NCBI GenBank assembly: GCA_016875195.1
Contig: VGRY01000030.1
Coordinates: 1-43,894, forward strand
Origin: Deltaproteobacteria bacterium
GTDB lineage: Bacteria; Desulfobacterota; BSN033; UBA1163
DNA length: 43,894 bases
Direction of reading: 5' to 3'
The notes under the pieces are model-generated. The model ran no database searches and had not been told where the DNA came from. It saw only the letters and a program-made list of their open reading frames with translations. This document shows positions 1-6,984 of this stretch, piece by piece. The number at the start of each line of letters is the position of its first letter. Position 1 is the stretch's first letter. The translations under genes were made by a program, and so were the position numbers.

Positions 1-26
1 CAATCCAAAAGGCCGGTCTGCATCAT
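1..26 (-). CDS. N-terminus of an unidentified leftward gene (runs off the window)
   Basis: Reading leftward from 26 there is an ATG followed immediately by a second ATG, giving MMQTGLLD before the window ends. An AGGAG ribosome binding site at 34-38 lies 7 nt upstream of the first ATG, which is the main support. Eight residues are too few to name a product. The gene is divergent from the glycan operon that starts to its right. The call rests only on the start signal and an open frame to the edge. Confidence 0.4.
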
Positions 27-265
27 GATTTGTCTCCTTATTTTCCATTTCGATGCCAGACCATAACATACTGATGGTTAGATTGGTATAGGTTGATAGT
101 AAATATCGTTAATTTTTAGAGGAACCCTTTAAATATATCCCATTTTTCAGTGGGATCCGATATCCTGTTAAGTTTCTTTATATCTTCATTCTTGCCCTTG
201 CTATTACGTCAGGCTTAGGTTTTGAAAGACTTCTGAAATTTTCAAGGGAGCGAGAAGGTAAGACC

Positions 266-1612
266 TTGAAACAGGTCCTTATGGCCTTTTCCCTTGTTTC
301 TGGAGTTGTACTTCTGTTACTTGCGCTCGGGCATGGGCCGATTGAGCATTTTCTTAAGGTCAGAGAGATTGACTTCCCTCAATTCAATCGCCTTTCCGTC
401 AACCTTTTTCATGCCAAAAGATTCTTTTTCTATCTCACCTTATTCTTCCTTCTTCTCCGGGTGGGATATGAGTTGAAGTGGAAAGGGTGGACTAAGGTTG
501 TTTTAGTCTTTTTTCTCATTACAGATCTATTCGGAAATATGGGCTTCTATGGGAAAGAGAAATCTGAAGACTATTTTAAAAAGACAGAGATACTGGAGAA
601 TGTCACTTCAACAAAAGAACCATTCCGGACATTCGCTACCGGGAAAACCATTGCCCTGGATGCGCCCATTATCCTTGGAAAAGGCGCCCCATTTGATCTG
701 ATCAAAGAGAAGCACATCCCCTCATTGAACATGATTTTTAAGGTCCATGATATCTGGGGAGTGGATGTGGTTAGATTAAAAAAGAACGATGAACTTTACA
801 AAAAGTTTATAAGTCTTCCTTCCATCTCCTCAAGCCGCTTTGTTGATGTTTACGGAATCAAGTATGTCATTTCTGTAACTCAGCTTGAAGAAGATCCACG
901 ATTTGAACTGATTTATGCCAAGCTGGAAGGGCTTGAAGGAGAAAAAGAGGAGCTGTTAAAAAAGGAAACCATAAAGTTGTATAAAGTTAAAAACCCTTCT
1001 CAAAGGGCACAGATCGTGAAAAACTTTAAAGTGATGGATTCAAAAGAGATTCTACAGTCGATGGTTGGGAAGGATTTTCAAGTGGACAATATAGTGCTCT
1101 TGGAAGAAATCCCCCCCTCCCTCACCCTCCCTCTCGAGGGACTGTGTCGTAATTCCGTTCATGGTTCGAGAACCTCACCACGAACGGAATATGACATGTT
1201 AAAAATCAATGAGTTAGCCGTTCGTCCTGAGGCTCTCGAAGGGCGAATGGCTAATTACGACACAGCCTCCGAGGGGGGAGGGAAGGGTGGGGGAGAGGTG
1301 AAATTTCTCTCAGAGACCAGTAATCGATTGGCACTTCAGGTGCAAGCAGATGAAGACTCGATGCTGGTATTGAGCGACACCCACTATCCCGGCTGGAAAG
1401 TGTTTGTGAATGGGACAGAAGAAAAAATCCTTCGTGCCAATTATCATTTCCGTGCAATTCCGGTACCCGGCGGTTCCTCCAGAGTGGAATTCGTATATGA
1501 TCCCATCAGTATGAAACTTGGCGCTGCAATAACTTCACTGGGAGTGATGGGGCTTCTTTGTGGCTGGGTGTTCCAGCGACGGAAAAGATCGAAAAAATCA
1601 GATGGATGTTGA
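266..1612 (+). CDS. YfhO-like polytopic membrane protein, 5'-truncated C-terminal part
   Basis: The product resembles the C-terminal part of bacterial YfhO-family membrane proteins, implicated in glycosylation of envelope polymers. Seen: hydrophobic segments near residues 5-22, 52-68 and 77-95, a soluble domain with the YfhO-like end signature YPGWKVFVNG and IPVPGGSSRVEF, and a last membrane segment near 418-438. The frame is open from 113, after a stop at 110, and the stretch 122-265 still encodes conserved membrane sequence (PFFSGIRYPVKFLYIF), but it contains no ATG, GTG or TTG. The first usable start is TTG at 266. Full-length relatives are much longer at the N-terminus, so the 5' half appears lost and the gene may be a remnant. 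A palindromic repeat (1111-1299) sits in frame inside the soluble domain. The stop overlaps the methyltransferase start. Confidence 0.7.
   Translation: MKQVLMAFSLVSGVVLLLLALGHGPIEHFLKVREIDFPQFNRLSVNLFHAKRFFFYLTLFFLLLRVGYELKWKGWTKVVLVFFLITDLFGNMGFYGKEKSEDYFKKTEILENVTSTKEPFRTFATGKTIALDAPIILGKGAPFDLIKEKHIPSLNMIFKVHDIWGVDVVRLKKNDELYKKFISLPSISSSRFVDVYGIKYVISVTQLEEDPRFELIYAKLEGLEGEKEELLKKETIKLYKVKNPSQRAQIVKNFKVMDSKEILQSMVGKDFQVDNIVLLEEIPPSLTLPLEGLCRNSVHGSRTSPRTEYDMLKINELAVRPEALEGRMANYDTASEGGGKGGGEVKFLSETSNRLALQVQADEDSMLVLSDTHYPGWKVFVNGTEEKILRANYHFRAIPVPGGSSRVEFVYDPISMKLGAAITSLGVMGLLCGWVFQRRKRSKKSDGC
1111..1299. repeat. Compound palindromic repeat inserted in frame in the YfhO-like gene
   Basis: The outer arms are inverted copies of about 43 bp: 1111-1153 (C-rich, then CTGTGTCGTAATT) and 1253-1299 (AATTACGACACAG, then G-rich). 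Two smaller hairpins lie between them: CCGTTCATGGT with ACCACGAACGG (1155-1187) and AGCCGTTCGTCC with GGGCGAATGGCT (1216-1252). The block is read through without a stop and encodes low-complexity sequence unlike the rest of the protein. The inner hairpins resemble REP-like palindromes common between genes in many bacteria. Confidence 0.8.
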
Positions 1613-2303
1613 AAAAACAAATACCTTGACCCTTCTTATGCTTGAGAAAGCCACCGCATACCACAGGTGGATATTTGAGGAGATCCAACCATTCCTAAAA
1701 GGAAATCTTCTTGAGGTTGGTTGTGGCACAGGGAATCTTACAGGGTTGCTTCTGCAACAGGGGAGGGTGATGGCTGTCGACCTTAATGAGGACTATCTTC
1801 GGATCGTTCGCGAGAGGTACGGGAAGGATTCAAACCTGATAGGCACTCTCATCTGGAATATTGAGAGCAATCCTCCGGAGGCGCTTCAACAACCGATTGA
1901 TACTATTGTCTGCTCCAATGTTCTGGAGCATGTGGAGGATGATGATATCGTTTTAAGCCATTTTTATGAACTATTGCCCGAAGGTGGAAAACTGATTCTC
2001 CTTGTCCCCGCGCTGAAATTTCTGTATAATCACCTTGACTGGGAACTTGGCCATTGCCGGAGGTATGGCAGGGAGGAGCTAATACAAAAAATGAAACGGA
2101 ACAGGTTCAGAATTACTCACCTGGCCTATTTCAATTTCTTCGGCATATTGGGTTGGTATTTGAATGGCACGCTTTTGAAAAGGCGCCTTCTGCCGGAAGG
2201 GCAGATGGGAATGTTCAATAAAATGGTTCCTTTGTTTAGGATCGCGGAAAAGATGATCCCCGGACGGGTGGGGCAATCGTTAATTGCAGTGGGAGAAAAA
2301 TGA
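1602..2303 (+). CDS. Class I SAM-dependent methyltransferase
   Basis: A 233-residue soluble methyltransferase of the type 11/12 fold. Motif I, LEVGCGTGNL (about residues 36-45), binds S-adenosylmethionine. An acidic residue in VMAVDLNEDYL ends strand 2, and the motif-IV-like segment TIVCSNVLEHVEDDD follows. I chose the ATG at 1602 (MDVEKTN) because the frame upstream is only the end of the YfhO-like gene; the two overlap by 11 nt. It overlaps the next gene by ATGA, so the three genes look translationally coupled. Neighbours suggest modification of a glycan or lipid-linked sugar. The acceptor cannot be read from sequence. Confidence 0.85.
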   Translation: MDVEKTNTLTLLMLEKATAYHRWIFEEIQPFLKGNLLEVGCGTGNLTGLLLQQGRVMAVDLNEDYLRIVRERYGKDSNLIGTLIWNIESNPPEALQQPIDTIVCSNVLEHVEDDDIVLSHFYELLPEGGKLILLVPALKFLYNHLDWELGHCRRYGREELIQKMKRNRFRITHLAYFNFFGILGWYLNGTLLKRRLLPEGQMGMFNKMVPLFRIAEKMIPGRVGQSLIAVGEK

Positions 2304-2980
2304 TGAAGCTTTCGGTGATCATTCCAGTCTATAACGAAGTCAAGACGATCCTCGAAATCATTAGAAGAGTGAAAGAGTCTCCTTTCGAGAAGGAGATTAT
2401 TGTTGTTGACGATTTTTCAAACGATGGGACGGCTAACCTTCTTAAGGATAATAGTGAAGGGGTCAAAACACTCTTTCACGATCGGAACCAGGGTAAAGGG
2501 GCAGCCATACGGACGGCTCTTTCTCAAATTACAGGGGAGATCACGATCATTCAGGATGCGGACCTCGAATATCATCCGTCAGAATATCCTCACCTGATCA
2601 ATCCGATTCTGAATGGAGTGGCGGATGTGGTCTATGGCTCCCGATTCCAGGGAGGAACCCATCGGGTGCTCTATTTCTGGCATTCTGTTGGAAATAGGGT
2701 GATCACCACATTGTCCAATATGCTTACGGACCTGAATTTGTCGGATATGGAAACAGGGTATAAGGCCTTTCGCTCAGAAGTTCTGAAAGGAATTCAGATT
2801 GAGAGCAATCGCTTCGGGTTTGAACCGGAAGTGACGGCTAAGGTCGCCAAGATGAAATGTCGCGTCTATGAAGTTCCCATCTCTTACTGGGGAAGGGACT
2901 ATTCTGAAGGGAAGAAGATCAACTGGAAAGATGGTTTGGCCGCTCTTTACTGGATCATCAAGTTCAACTTGTTTCGTTAA
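2300..2980 (+). CDS. Family 2 glycosyltransferase (polyprenyl-phosphate sugar synthase type)
   Basis: A 226-residue GT-A fold enzyme resembling dolichol- or undecaprenyl-phosphate mannose/glucose synthases (DPM1 type). It probably loads a sugar onto a polyprenyl phosphate at the inner membrane face. Seen: the N-terminal nucleotide-binding strand LSVIIPVYNE, VVDDFSNDGT, the metal-binding QDADLEYHP, and the acceptor region with SDMETGYKAFR and FGFEPEVTAKV. There is no C-terminal membrane domain, unlike GtrB proteins. Start: tandem ATGs at 2300 and 2303, overlapping the methyltransferase stop. In related loci such enzymes supply lipid-linked sugar to YfhO-like membrane glycosyltransferases, which fits this operon. 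The sugar is unknown. Confidence 0.88.
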   Translation: MMKLSVIIPVYNEVKTILEIIRRVKESPFEKEIIVVDDFSNDGTANLLKDNSEGVKTLFHDRNQGKGAAIRTALSQITGEITIIQDADLEYHPSEYPHLINPILNGVADVVYGSRFQGGTHRVLYFWHSVGNRVITTLSNMLTDLNLSDMETGYKAFRSEVLKGIQIESNRFGFEPEVTAKVAKMKCRVYEVPISYWGRDYSEGKKINWKDGLAALYWIIKFNLFR

Positions 2981-3141
2981 CCCCCCTCTAATTTAAGCTT
3001 TTCGCGTCCCATAAGTCAGGCCGCTTGACACAAGGTTTCTTTGGTTTTCGAGCTATTAAGGGGTGAAATTCGAATATCGAAGCACGAAATTCGAAATCAA
3101 AATATTCCAAATTCGGGTTCATCCGGGAATTGAGTGGGTAA

Positions 3142-3164
3142 CCTCCCCTTAGGTTAAGGGGAGG
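3142..3164. repeat. Palindrome of the CCTCCCCTTAA family
   Basis: CCTCCCCTT and AAGGGGAGG pair around a 5-nt centre. It supplies the last codons and the TAA stop of the leftward DUF559 gene. The same family recurs at 5713, 9937 and 40250. Confidence 0.85.
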
Positions 3165-3526
3165 TGGGGAGGGGTTACTTTTCGTCCCAGCTCAGATAGG
3201 ACGCTTTCCATATCAAGCAATACCTCATTGTCCCAAAACCGCATAACCTCAATCCCCTTGACTTTCAGGTATTCTGAACGAACGGCATCATATTTCTTAG
3301 CCTCGCATCGGTTGTGCTGTCCCCCGTCTAATTCTACTGCGAGTTTCATGTTTGGGCAATAAAAATCTAAAATATAAGGCCCAATGCTGTATTGGCGGAA
3401 AAATTTCATTCCATAGAACTGCTTGTTTCGGAGGTATGCCCAAAGGGCCTTTTCCGCATCCGTCTGATTACGCCTCAATTCCCTTCGTCGTTGCTTTAAT
3501 GCCAGGTCATTCTGAAGGTATTTCAT
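3149..3526 (-). CDS. DUF559 domain protein (Vsr/restriction-endonuclease-like fold)
   Basis: A 125-residue protein matching the DUF559 family, distantly related to very-short-patch-repair nucleases. Seen: a basic N-terminus (QRRRELRRNQTDAEKALWAYLRN), the family core FRQYSIGPYILDFYCP, then KLAVELDGGQH, whose Asp and Glu are the expected metal ligands, and a C-terminal helix. The length is normal. The last residues (VTPPHLPLT) and the stop are encoded by a palindromic repeat. The only ribosome-binding-like sequence, GGGGGAG just before the ATG, comes from the flanking repeat at the other side. The gene therefore fits exactly between two repeats and looks like cargo of a small mobile unit. Nuclease activity is inferred from the family only. 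Confidence 0.85.
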   Translation of the reverse strand: MKYLQNDLALKQRRRELRRNQTDAEKALWAYLRNKQFYGMKFFRQYSIGPYILDFYCPNMKLAVELDGGQHNRCEAKKYDAVRSEYLKVKGIEVMRFWDNEVLLDMESVLSELGRKVTPPHLPLT

Positions 3527-3538
3527 AACTCCCCCTCA

Positions 3539-3562
3539 CCCCCTCTTATACTTAAGAGGGGG
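3539..3562. repeat. C-rich/G-rich palindrome upstream of the DUF559 gene
   Basis: CCCCCTCTTA pairs with TAAGAGGGGG around a short centre. The adjacent CCCCCTC at 3531-3537 reads GAGGGGG on the minus strand and supplies the likely ribosome binding site of the DUF559 gene. Confidence 0.75.
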
Positions 3563-3741
3563 AAAAGCACCCATAAAAAAGCCGGATGAATCCAAATTCG
3601 AAACATACAACATGAAAGAACACGTTTGAGGCATTTGAGATTCGGATTTTCAGTGCCAATTGCCGACAATAGATATCTCTTGCGGCCAGCAATGCCACTT
3701 ATGGGTAAGGATTAGTAATATAAGGGGGGAGGTAACGGCGG

Positions 3742-5466
3742 TTAATAGGCGACCCGATCGATTTCCTCCAGTGTGGTGATCCCCTTTACGACCTTCATCA
3801 AGCCATCTTTCCTGAGAGAGAGCAGCCCTGCTGTTTCGCGAGCCGCATCTCGAATAGCGATAGAAGACGCTTTTTCTGAGATCAACCGCTTCACTGTTTC
3901 GTTGACCACGAGAAGTTCAAAAATCCCTTTTCTTCCAAGGTAGCCCGACTGTTTGCACTGCTTGCATCCTTTTCCACGGGAGAAGGAGGGGGGCACTTTC
4001 AAGGCTGAGACCTGGTCTCCTATTTCCTTCAATACCCCTTCATCGGGAGGAGTTGGGGTTTTACAATGGGGACAGATGGCTCTGACCAATCGCTGGGCGA
4101 GAACGCCGATCACAGAAGATGAGATGAGATAAGGTTCCACACCAATATCCATCAGTCGGGTAATGGCTTCGGGCGCATCATTGGTATGGAGGGTGCTTAA
4201 GACCAGATGGCCGGTGAGGGCGGCCTGAATGGCGATTTCAGAGGTGTCGAGGTCCCTGATTTCGCCGACCATGATCACATCCGGGTCCTGGCGGAGAATC
4301 GATCTGAGGCCAGCCGCAAAGGTGATTCCCGCTTTGGGGTTGATCTGGGTCTGTCGGATTAAAGAGAGCCGGTATTCGACGGGATCTTCAATGGTGATGA
4401 TATTTTTGTCCATGGAGTTAATCAGATTGAGAGAGCCGTAAAGGGTTGTCGTTTTCCCGCTTCCGGTCGGACCGGTGACCAGGATGATTCCAGTCGTCTT
4501 CCGGAGAAGCTGTTTAAATTGGGCTAACATCTCCTCCGAGAAGCCCAGATCCTCCAAGGTGAGAAGAGGGCTTGTCTGATCCAGAATACGAAGGACGACA
4601 TTTTCTCCGTAGATCGTTGGGAAGGTTGAGACCCTGATCTCAAAACCGCGGTTCTCCATCTTGATATTGAAATTCCCGTCCTGAGGGAGCCTGGTCTCGG
4701 TAATGTCCATCTCCGCTAAGATTTTGATACGAGCGGTAACTGCCGGATGAACGGTTTTAGGCAGTGTGAAGGTTTCAAAGAGAAAGCCATCGATGCGAAA
4801 TCGGACACGGAGCGCCTTTTCATCAGGTTCGAAATGGATGTCACTGGCACGGTCGTGAATGGCCTGAATCATGACCAGGTCGAGCATCCTTGCAGCCGGA
4901 GCTCCTTCGACGGACCCTGTCAAAGGTTCTTTTAGCTGAAGATCGTAGGTCTTCCTGTATTCGACTGGTTCCTTGGCGGTTTCGGTCGAATTTTGAGCGG
5001 TGGCCTGTCGCAGGGTGTTCTCCATGACGGTTGCTCCCACCCCGTAATATTGTTCAATCGCCTTTTTGATTTTTTTCTCTGTACTGAGAGCTATCTCCAC
5101 ATCCATCTTCGTTTTATTTCGCACCTCGTCAAGAGCAATAATATTGAGAGGATTGTCCATGGCCACGGTTAATGTCGTTCCAATTTTGAAAAGAGGGATC
5201 AAGGCATGACGCCGTACTAATTCGTCTGGAATAATCTTTACGATCTTATCATCGATCAGATAGGTATCAAGGTCAACATAAGGGAGATTGAAATAATCAG
5301 CCAGGCACTGATAAATAACCTCCTCCTTGGCATATCCCTTACGGGTGACGGTCTGCTCCAGTCTTTCCCCCCCCTGCCTTTGCTCCTGAGCCGCCTTTTT
5401 GAGTTGTTCAGGGGTAAGGATCCCAAGGTCAACTAAAAATTCTCCAAAACTCTTTTTTTGAGCCAT
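3742..5466 (-). CDS. mshE: GspE/PilB-family assembly ATPase, MshE-like
   Basis: The hexameric cytoplasmic ATPase that powers pilus or pseudopilus extension. The N-terminal 150 residues form the GspE/MshE N domain, which in MshE binds cyclic di-GMP; I did not verify those ligands. The catalytic core has Walker A GPTGSGKTT (about 328-336), the Asp box and Walker B in DPDVIMVGEIRD (about 390-400), the His box in LVLSTLHTNDA, and a C-terminal zinc module (CPHCK, then CKQC, about 465-505). At 574 residues it is full length. It is the last gene of the leftward cluster, separated from the TPR gene by 342 bp holding a MITE and palindromes, so it may have its own promoter. The MSHA assignment rests on gene order. 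Confidence 0.9.
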   Translation of the reverse strand: MAQKKSFGEFLVDLGILTPEQLKKAAQEQRQGGERLEQTVTRKGYAKEEVIYQCLADYFNLPYVDLDTYLIDDKIVKIIPDELVRRHALIPLFKIGTTLTVAMDNPLNIIALDEVRNKTKMDVEIALSTEKKIKKAIEQYYGVGATVMENTLRQATAQNSTETAKEPVEYRKTYDLQLKEPLTGSVEGAPAARMLDLVMIQAIHDRASDIHFEPDEKALRVRFRIDGFLFETFTLPKTVHPAVTARIKILAEMDITETRLPQDGNFNIKMENRGFEIRVSTFPTIYGENVVLRILDQTSPLLTLEDLGFSEEMLAQFKQLLRKTTGIILVTGPTGSGKTTTLYGSLNLINSMDKNIITIEDPVEYRLSLIRQTQINPKAGITFAAGLRSILRQDPDVIMVGEIRDLDTSEIAIQAALTGHLVLSTLHTNDAPEAITRLMDIGVEPYLISSSVIGVLAQRLVRAICPHCKTPTPPDEGVLKEIGDQVSALKVPPSFSRGKGCKQCKQSGYLGRKGIFELLVVNETVKRLISEKASSIAIRDAARETAGLLSLRKDGLMKVVKGITTLEEIDRVAY

Positions 5467-5490
5467 AACTCCTCCACCTATTAATCACCA

Positions 5491-5673
5491 CCTAAATTGA
5501 GCGATTTTTTTGAATTTCATTGTAGCGCAACCCTTTAGGGTTGCTTCTGATCCCTGCCTGCGTCAGGCAAGCAAGGCTAAAGCCTTGCGCTACAAATCAC
5601 CCGCTGGGTGATTTTAAACCCGAGATGAAGCTTGTAGCTAAAGATGTTTTCAAAAAGAATCGCTTAATTTAGG
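5491..5673. mobile_element. 183-bp MITE-like element with a 5-bp target duplication
   Basis: The ends are inverted copies beginning CCTAAATT[G/A]AGCGATT (5491-5514 and 5649-5673), with one gap and two mismatches in about 24 bp. CACCA flanks both ends (5486-5490 and 5674-5678). The interior has a second palindrome, TGTAGCGCAACCCTTTAGGG against GGCTAAAGCCTTGCGCTACA (5519-5595). There is no ORF. It occupies most of the 342-bp gap between the TPR and GspE-like genes. Confidence 0.8.
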
Positions 5674-5712
5674 CACCAAATATCGATTACCAATGCTCAT
5701 AACCCCACCTGA

Positions 5713-5761
5713 CCTCCCCTTAAAATAAGGGGAGGCATCACCCCTCTTAAATTAAGAGGGG
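5713..5761. repeat. Two adjacent C-rich/G-rich palindromes
   Basis: CCTCCCCTT with AAGGGGAGG (5713-5735) is followed by CCCCTCTT with AAGAGGGG (5741-5761). Both are perfect stems with 5-nt AT-rich centres. They are not followed by a T-run, so an intrinsic terminator is unlikely. Confidence 0.85.
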
Positions 5762-5808
5762 GAAAGGGGGAGTTACTATTTCAATTATTCTAATATTGAG
5801 TATTTCAT

Positions 5809-6984
5809 TTACTCCTTCTTTCCTTCCTTTGTCTTCAACATCTGTTGGATATGCCTCCTGACCTTTGATGCCAGTTCCGGATAGGCATTTGAAGACGACT
5901 GGACAAACTGCCGGTAATGCTGTATAGCCAGTTCCCTGTTGCCAATTTGTTCATAGAGGAGGCCTAAGTTGTAATGGGTCTCTCCATGAAGAGGATCAAT
6001 AGAAAGGGCCTTCTGGTAAGATTCGATTCCTTTTTCCATCTGTCCTTTCTTTTTATAGAGAGTCCCAAGATGGATATGGCTCCCGATATGATTTGGATTG
6101 ATGGAAAGGACTTTTTTGAAAGCTTCCATTGCTTTTTCATCTTCTCCCCTGAGATAGAAAATAATCCCCATGTTGTTAAGGGCCTTTTCATATCGGGGAT
6201 TGATCTCAATAGCTTTTTGATAAGCCTGGAGGGCGTTCTCCGGTTTTCCGATCTCTTGATAGATGATTCCAAGATTATTATGCGCCTCCATATGGTTGGG
6301 CTCCAGTTGAATCACCTTCTGGTAGGCCTGAATCGCCTTCAATACATCACCCTGATGATAATAAGCAACCCCCATATTGAAATGTTGGATCACTTCCATG
6401 GTGAGATGACGATCTCTTCCGGTTCCCTGTTCAAGTACAACAGGTTTCGGTATCACTTCCTCTTTAGGAGGAGGTGGCACAGTTGGTTTTTCTTGAGAAG
6501 ATTTTACTTCAGCATCGGCCTTTTCCTCTTTTTTGGGTGTCCCCGCTATTTTTTCTTCGGGTTTTGTCTGAGGAAGAGATTCTATGTTTTCCTTTTTAGG
6601 AATGGTTAATTTCTTTCTAACCGATTTTACTTCTTTAGGAGCGGGAGAAGAGACGGGGGGGGGAGTGATTTTGGGTTCTTCAATCATTTCTAAGTTCTTC
6701 TTCTCCTCTTCTTTTGGGAGTTCCGGGGGAATCTTTTCAATGACTGCTGGAGAAGGTTTCCTCTCCGCGATTTTAATCACCGGTTCAGGAGGTGAAGGAG
6801 GTAAAAGAATTTTCCAGACGCCAACTATTATAATGAGAAGGATCAGAGAAGAAAGAAGAATGAACCAAGCCCATTGCTTTGGACCTTTTCTATCCGGAGA
6901 GCGGCCCCTGAAAAAAGGCGACCCTTTTGACTCTATTGAACGGAGTTGTTGAGCCTTTTTCAGGGCGTCAATGATCAGACTCAT
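5809..6984 (-). CDS. mshN: Membrane-anchored TPR protein, MshN-like
   Basis: A 391-residue bitopic protein, probably a scaffold in the pilus/secretion machine. The N-terminus MSLIIDALKKAQQLR resembles the start of ExeB/GspB-type partners of ExeA ATPases. A single membrane segment spans about 38-60, followed by a Pro/Lys/Glu-rich periplasmic linker (about 65-190). Four to five tetratricopeptide repeats follow (about 195-375; for example FNMGVAYYHQGDVLKAIQAY and LGIIYQEIGKPENALQAY). The start overlaps the stop of the ExeA-like gene by ATGA, matching the MshM-MshN pair. The domain order and context are clear; the symbol rests on synteny and sequence identity with MshN was not measured. Confidence 0.8.
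   Translation of the reverse strand: MSLIIDALKKAQQLRSIESKGSPFFRGRSPDRKGPKQWAWFILLSSLILLIIIVGVWKILLPPSPPEPVIKIAERKPSPAVIEKIPPELPKEEEKKNLEMIEEPKITPPPVSSPAPKEVKSVRKKLTIPKKENIESLPQTKPEEKIAGTPKKEEKADAEVKSSQEKPTVPPPPKEEVIPKPVVLEQGTGRDRHLTMEVIQHFNMGVAYYHQGDVLKAIQAYQKVIQLEPNHMEAHNNLGIIYQEIGKPENALQAYQKAIEINPRYEKALNNMGIIFYLRGEDEKAMEAFKKVLSINPNHIGSHIHLGTLYKKKGQMEKGIESYQKALSIDPLHGETHYNLGLLYEQIGNRELAIQHYRQFVQSSSNAYPELASKVRRHIQQMLKTKEGKKE

Larger units (their letters stand above)
3116..3591. mobile_element. Compact DUF559-carrying insertion unit
   Basis: The unit starts with GGTTCATCCGG and ends with CCGGATGAAT, giving 9-bp perfect inverted ends (3118-3126 and 3582-3590). CCAAATTCG stands on both sides (3107-3115 and 3592-3600), as a target duplication would. 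The related copy at 42970-43040 has a single uninterrupted TTCCAAATTCGAAACATACA, supporting insertion at this point. The cargo is flanked inside by C-rich/G-rich palindromes at 3142-3164 and 3539-3562. Caution: AAATTCG is nearly self-complementary, so the flanking repeat could also be part of an inverted arm. Confidence 0.6.
2984..3735. mobile_element. MITE-like element with long imperfect inverted ends, interrupted by a DUF559 unit
   Basis: The left end (about 2984-3035) read in reverse and the right end (about 3685-3735) share GCGGCC, ACTTATGGG, a GGGGGG run and a final TAAC in the same order. Inside lie arms of the GAAATTCGAA family (3064-3115 and 3592-3650). A related element at 42870-43214 shares both the ends (TGACTTATGGG, AAGCTTAA, AGAGGGGG) and the arms but has no insert. 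Without the 476-bp DUF559 unit this copy would be about 270 bp. No transposase is encoded. Exact ends are approximate. Confidence 0.6.

Noticed and set aside
5974-6609. 211-residue rightward reading frame
   Set aside because: It is antisense to the TPR protein gene and is an artefact of its repetitive, Lys/Glu-rich codons; no family features or start signal.
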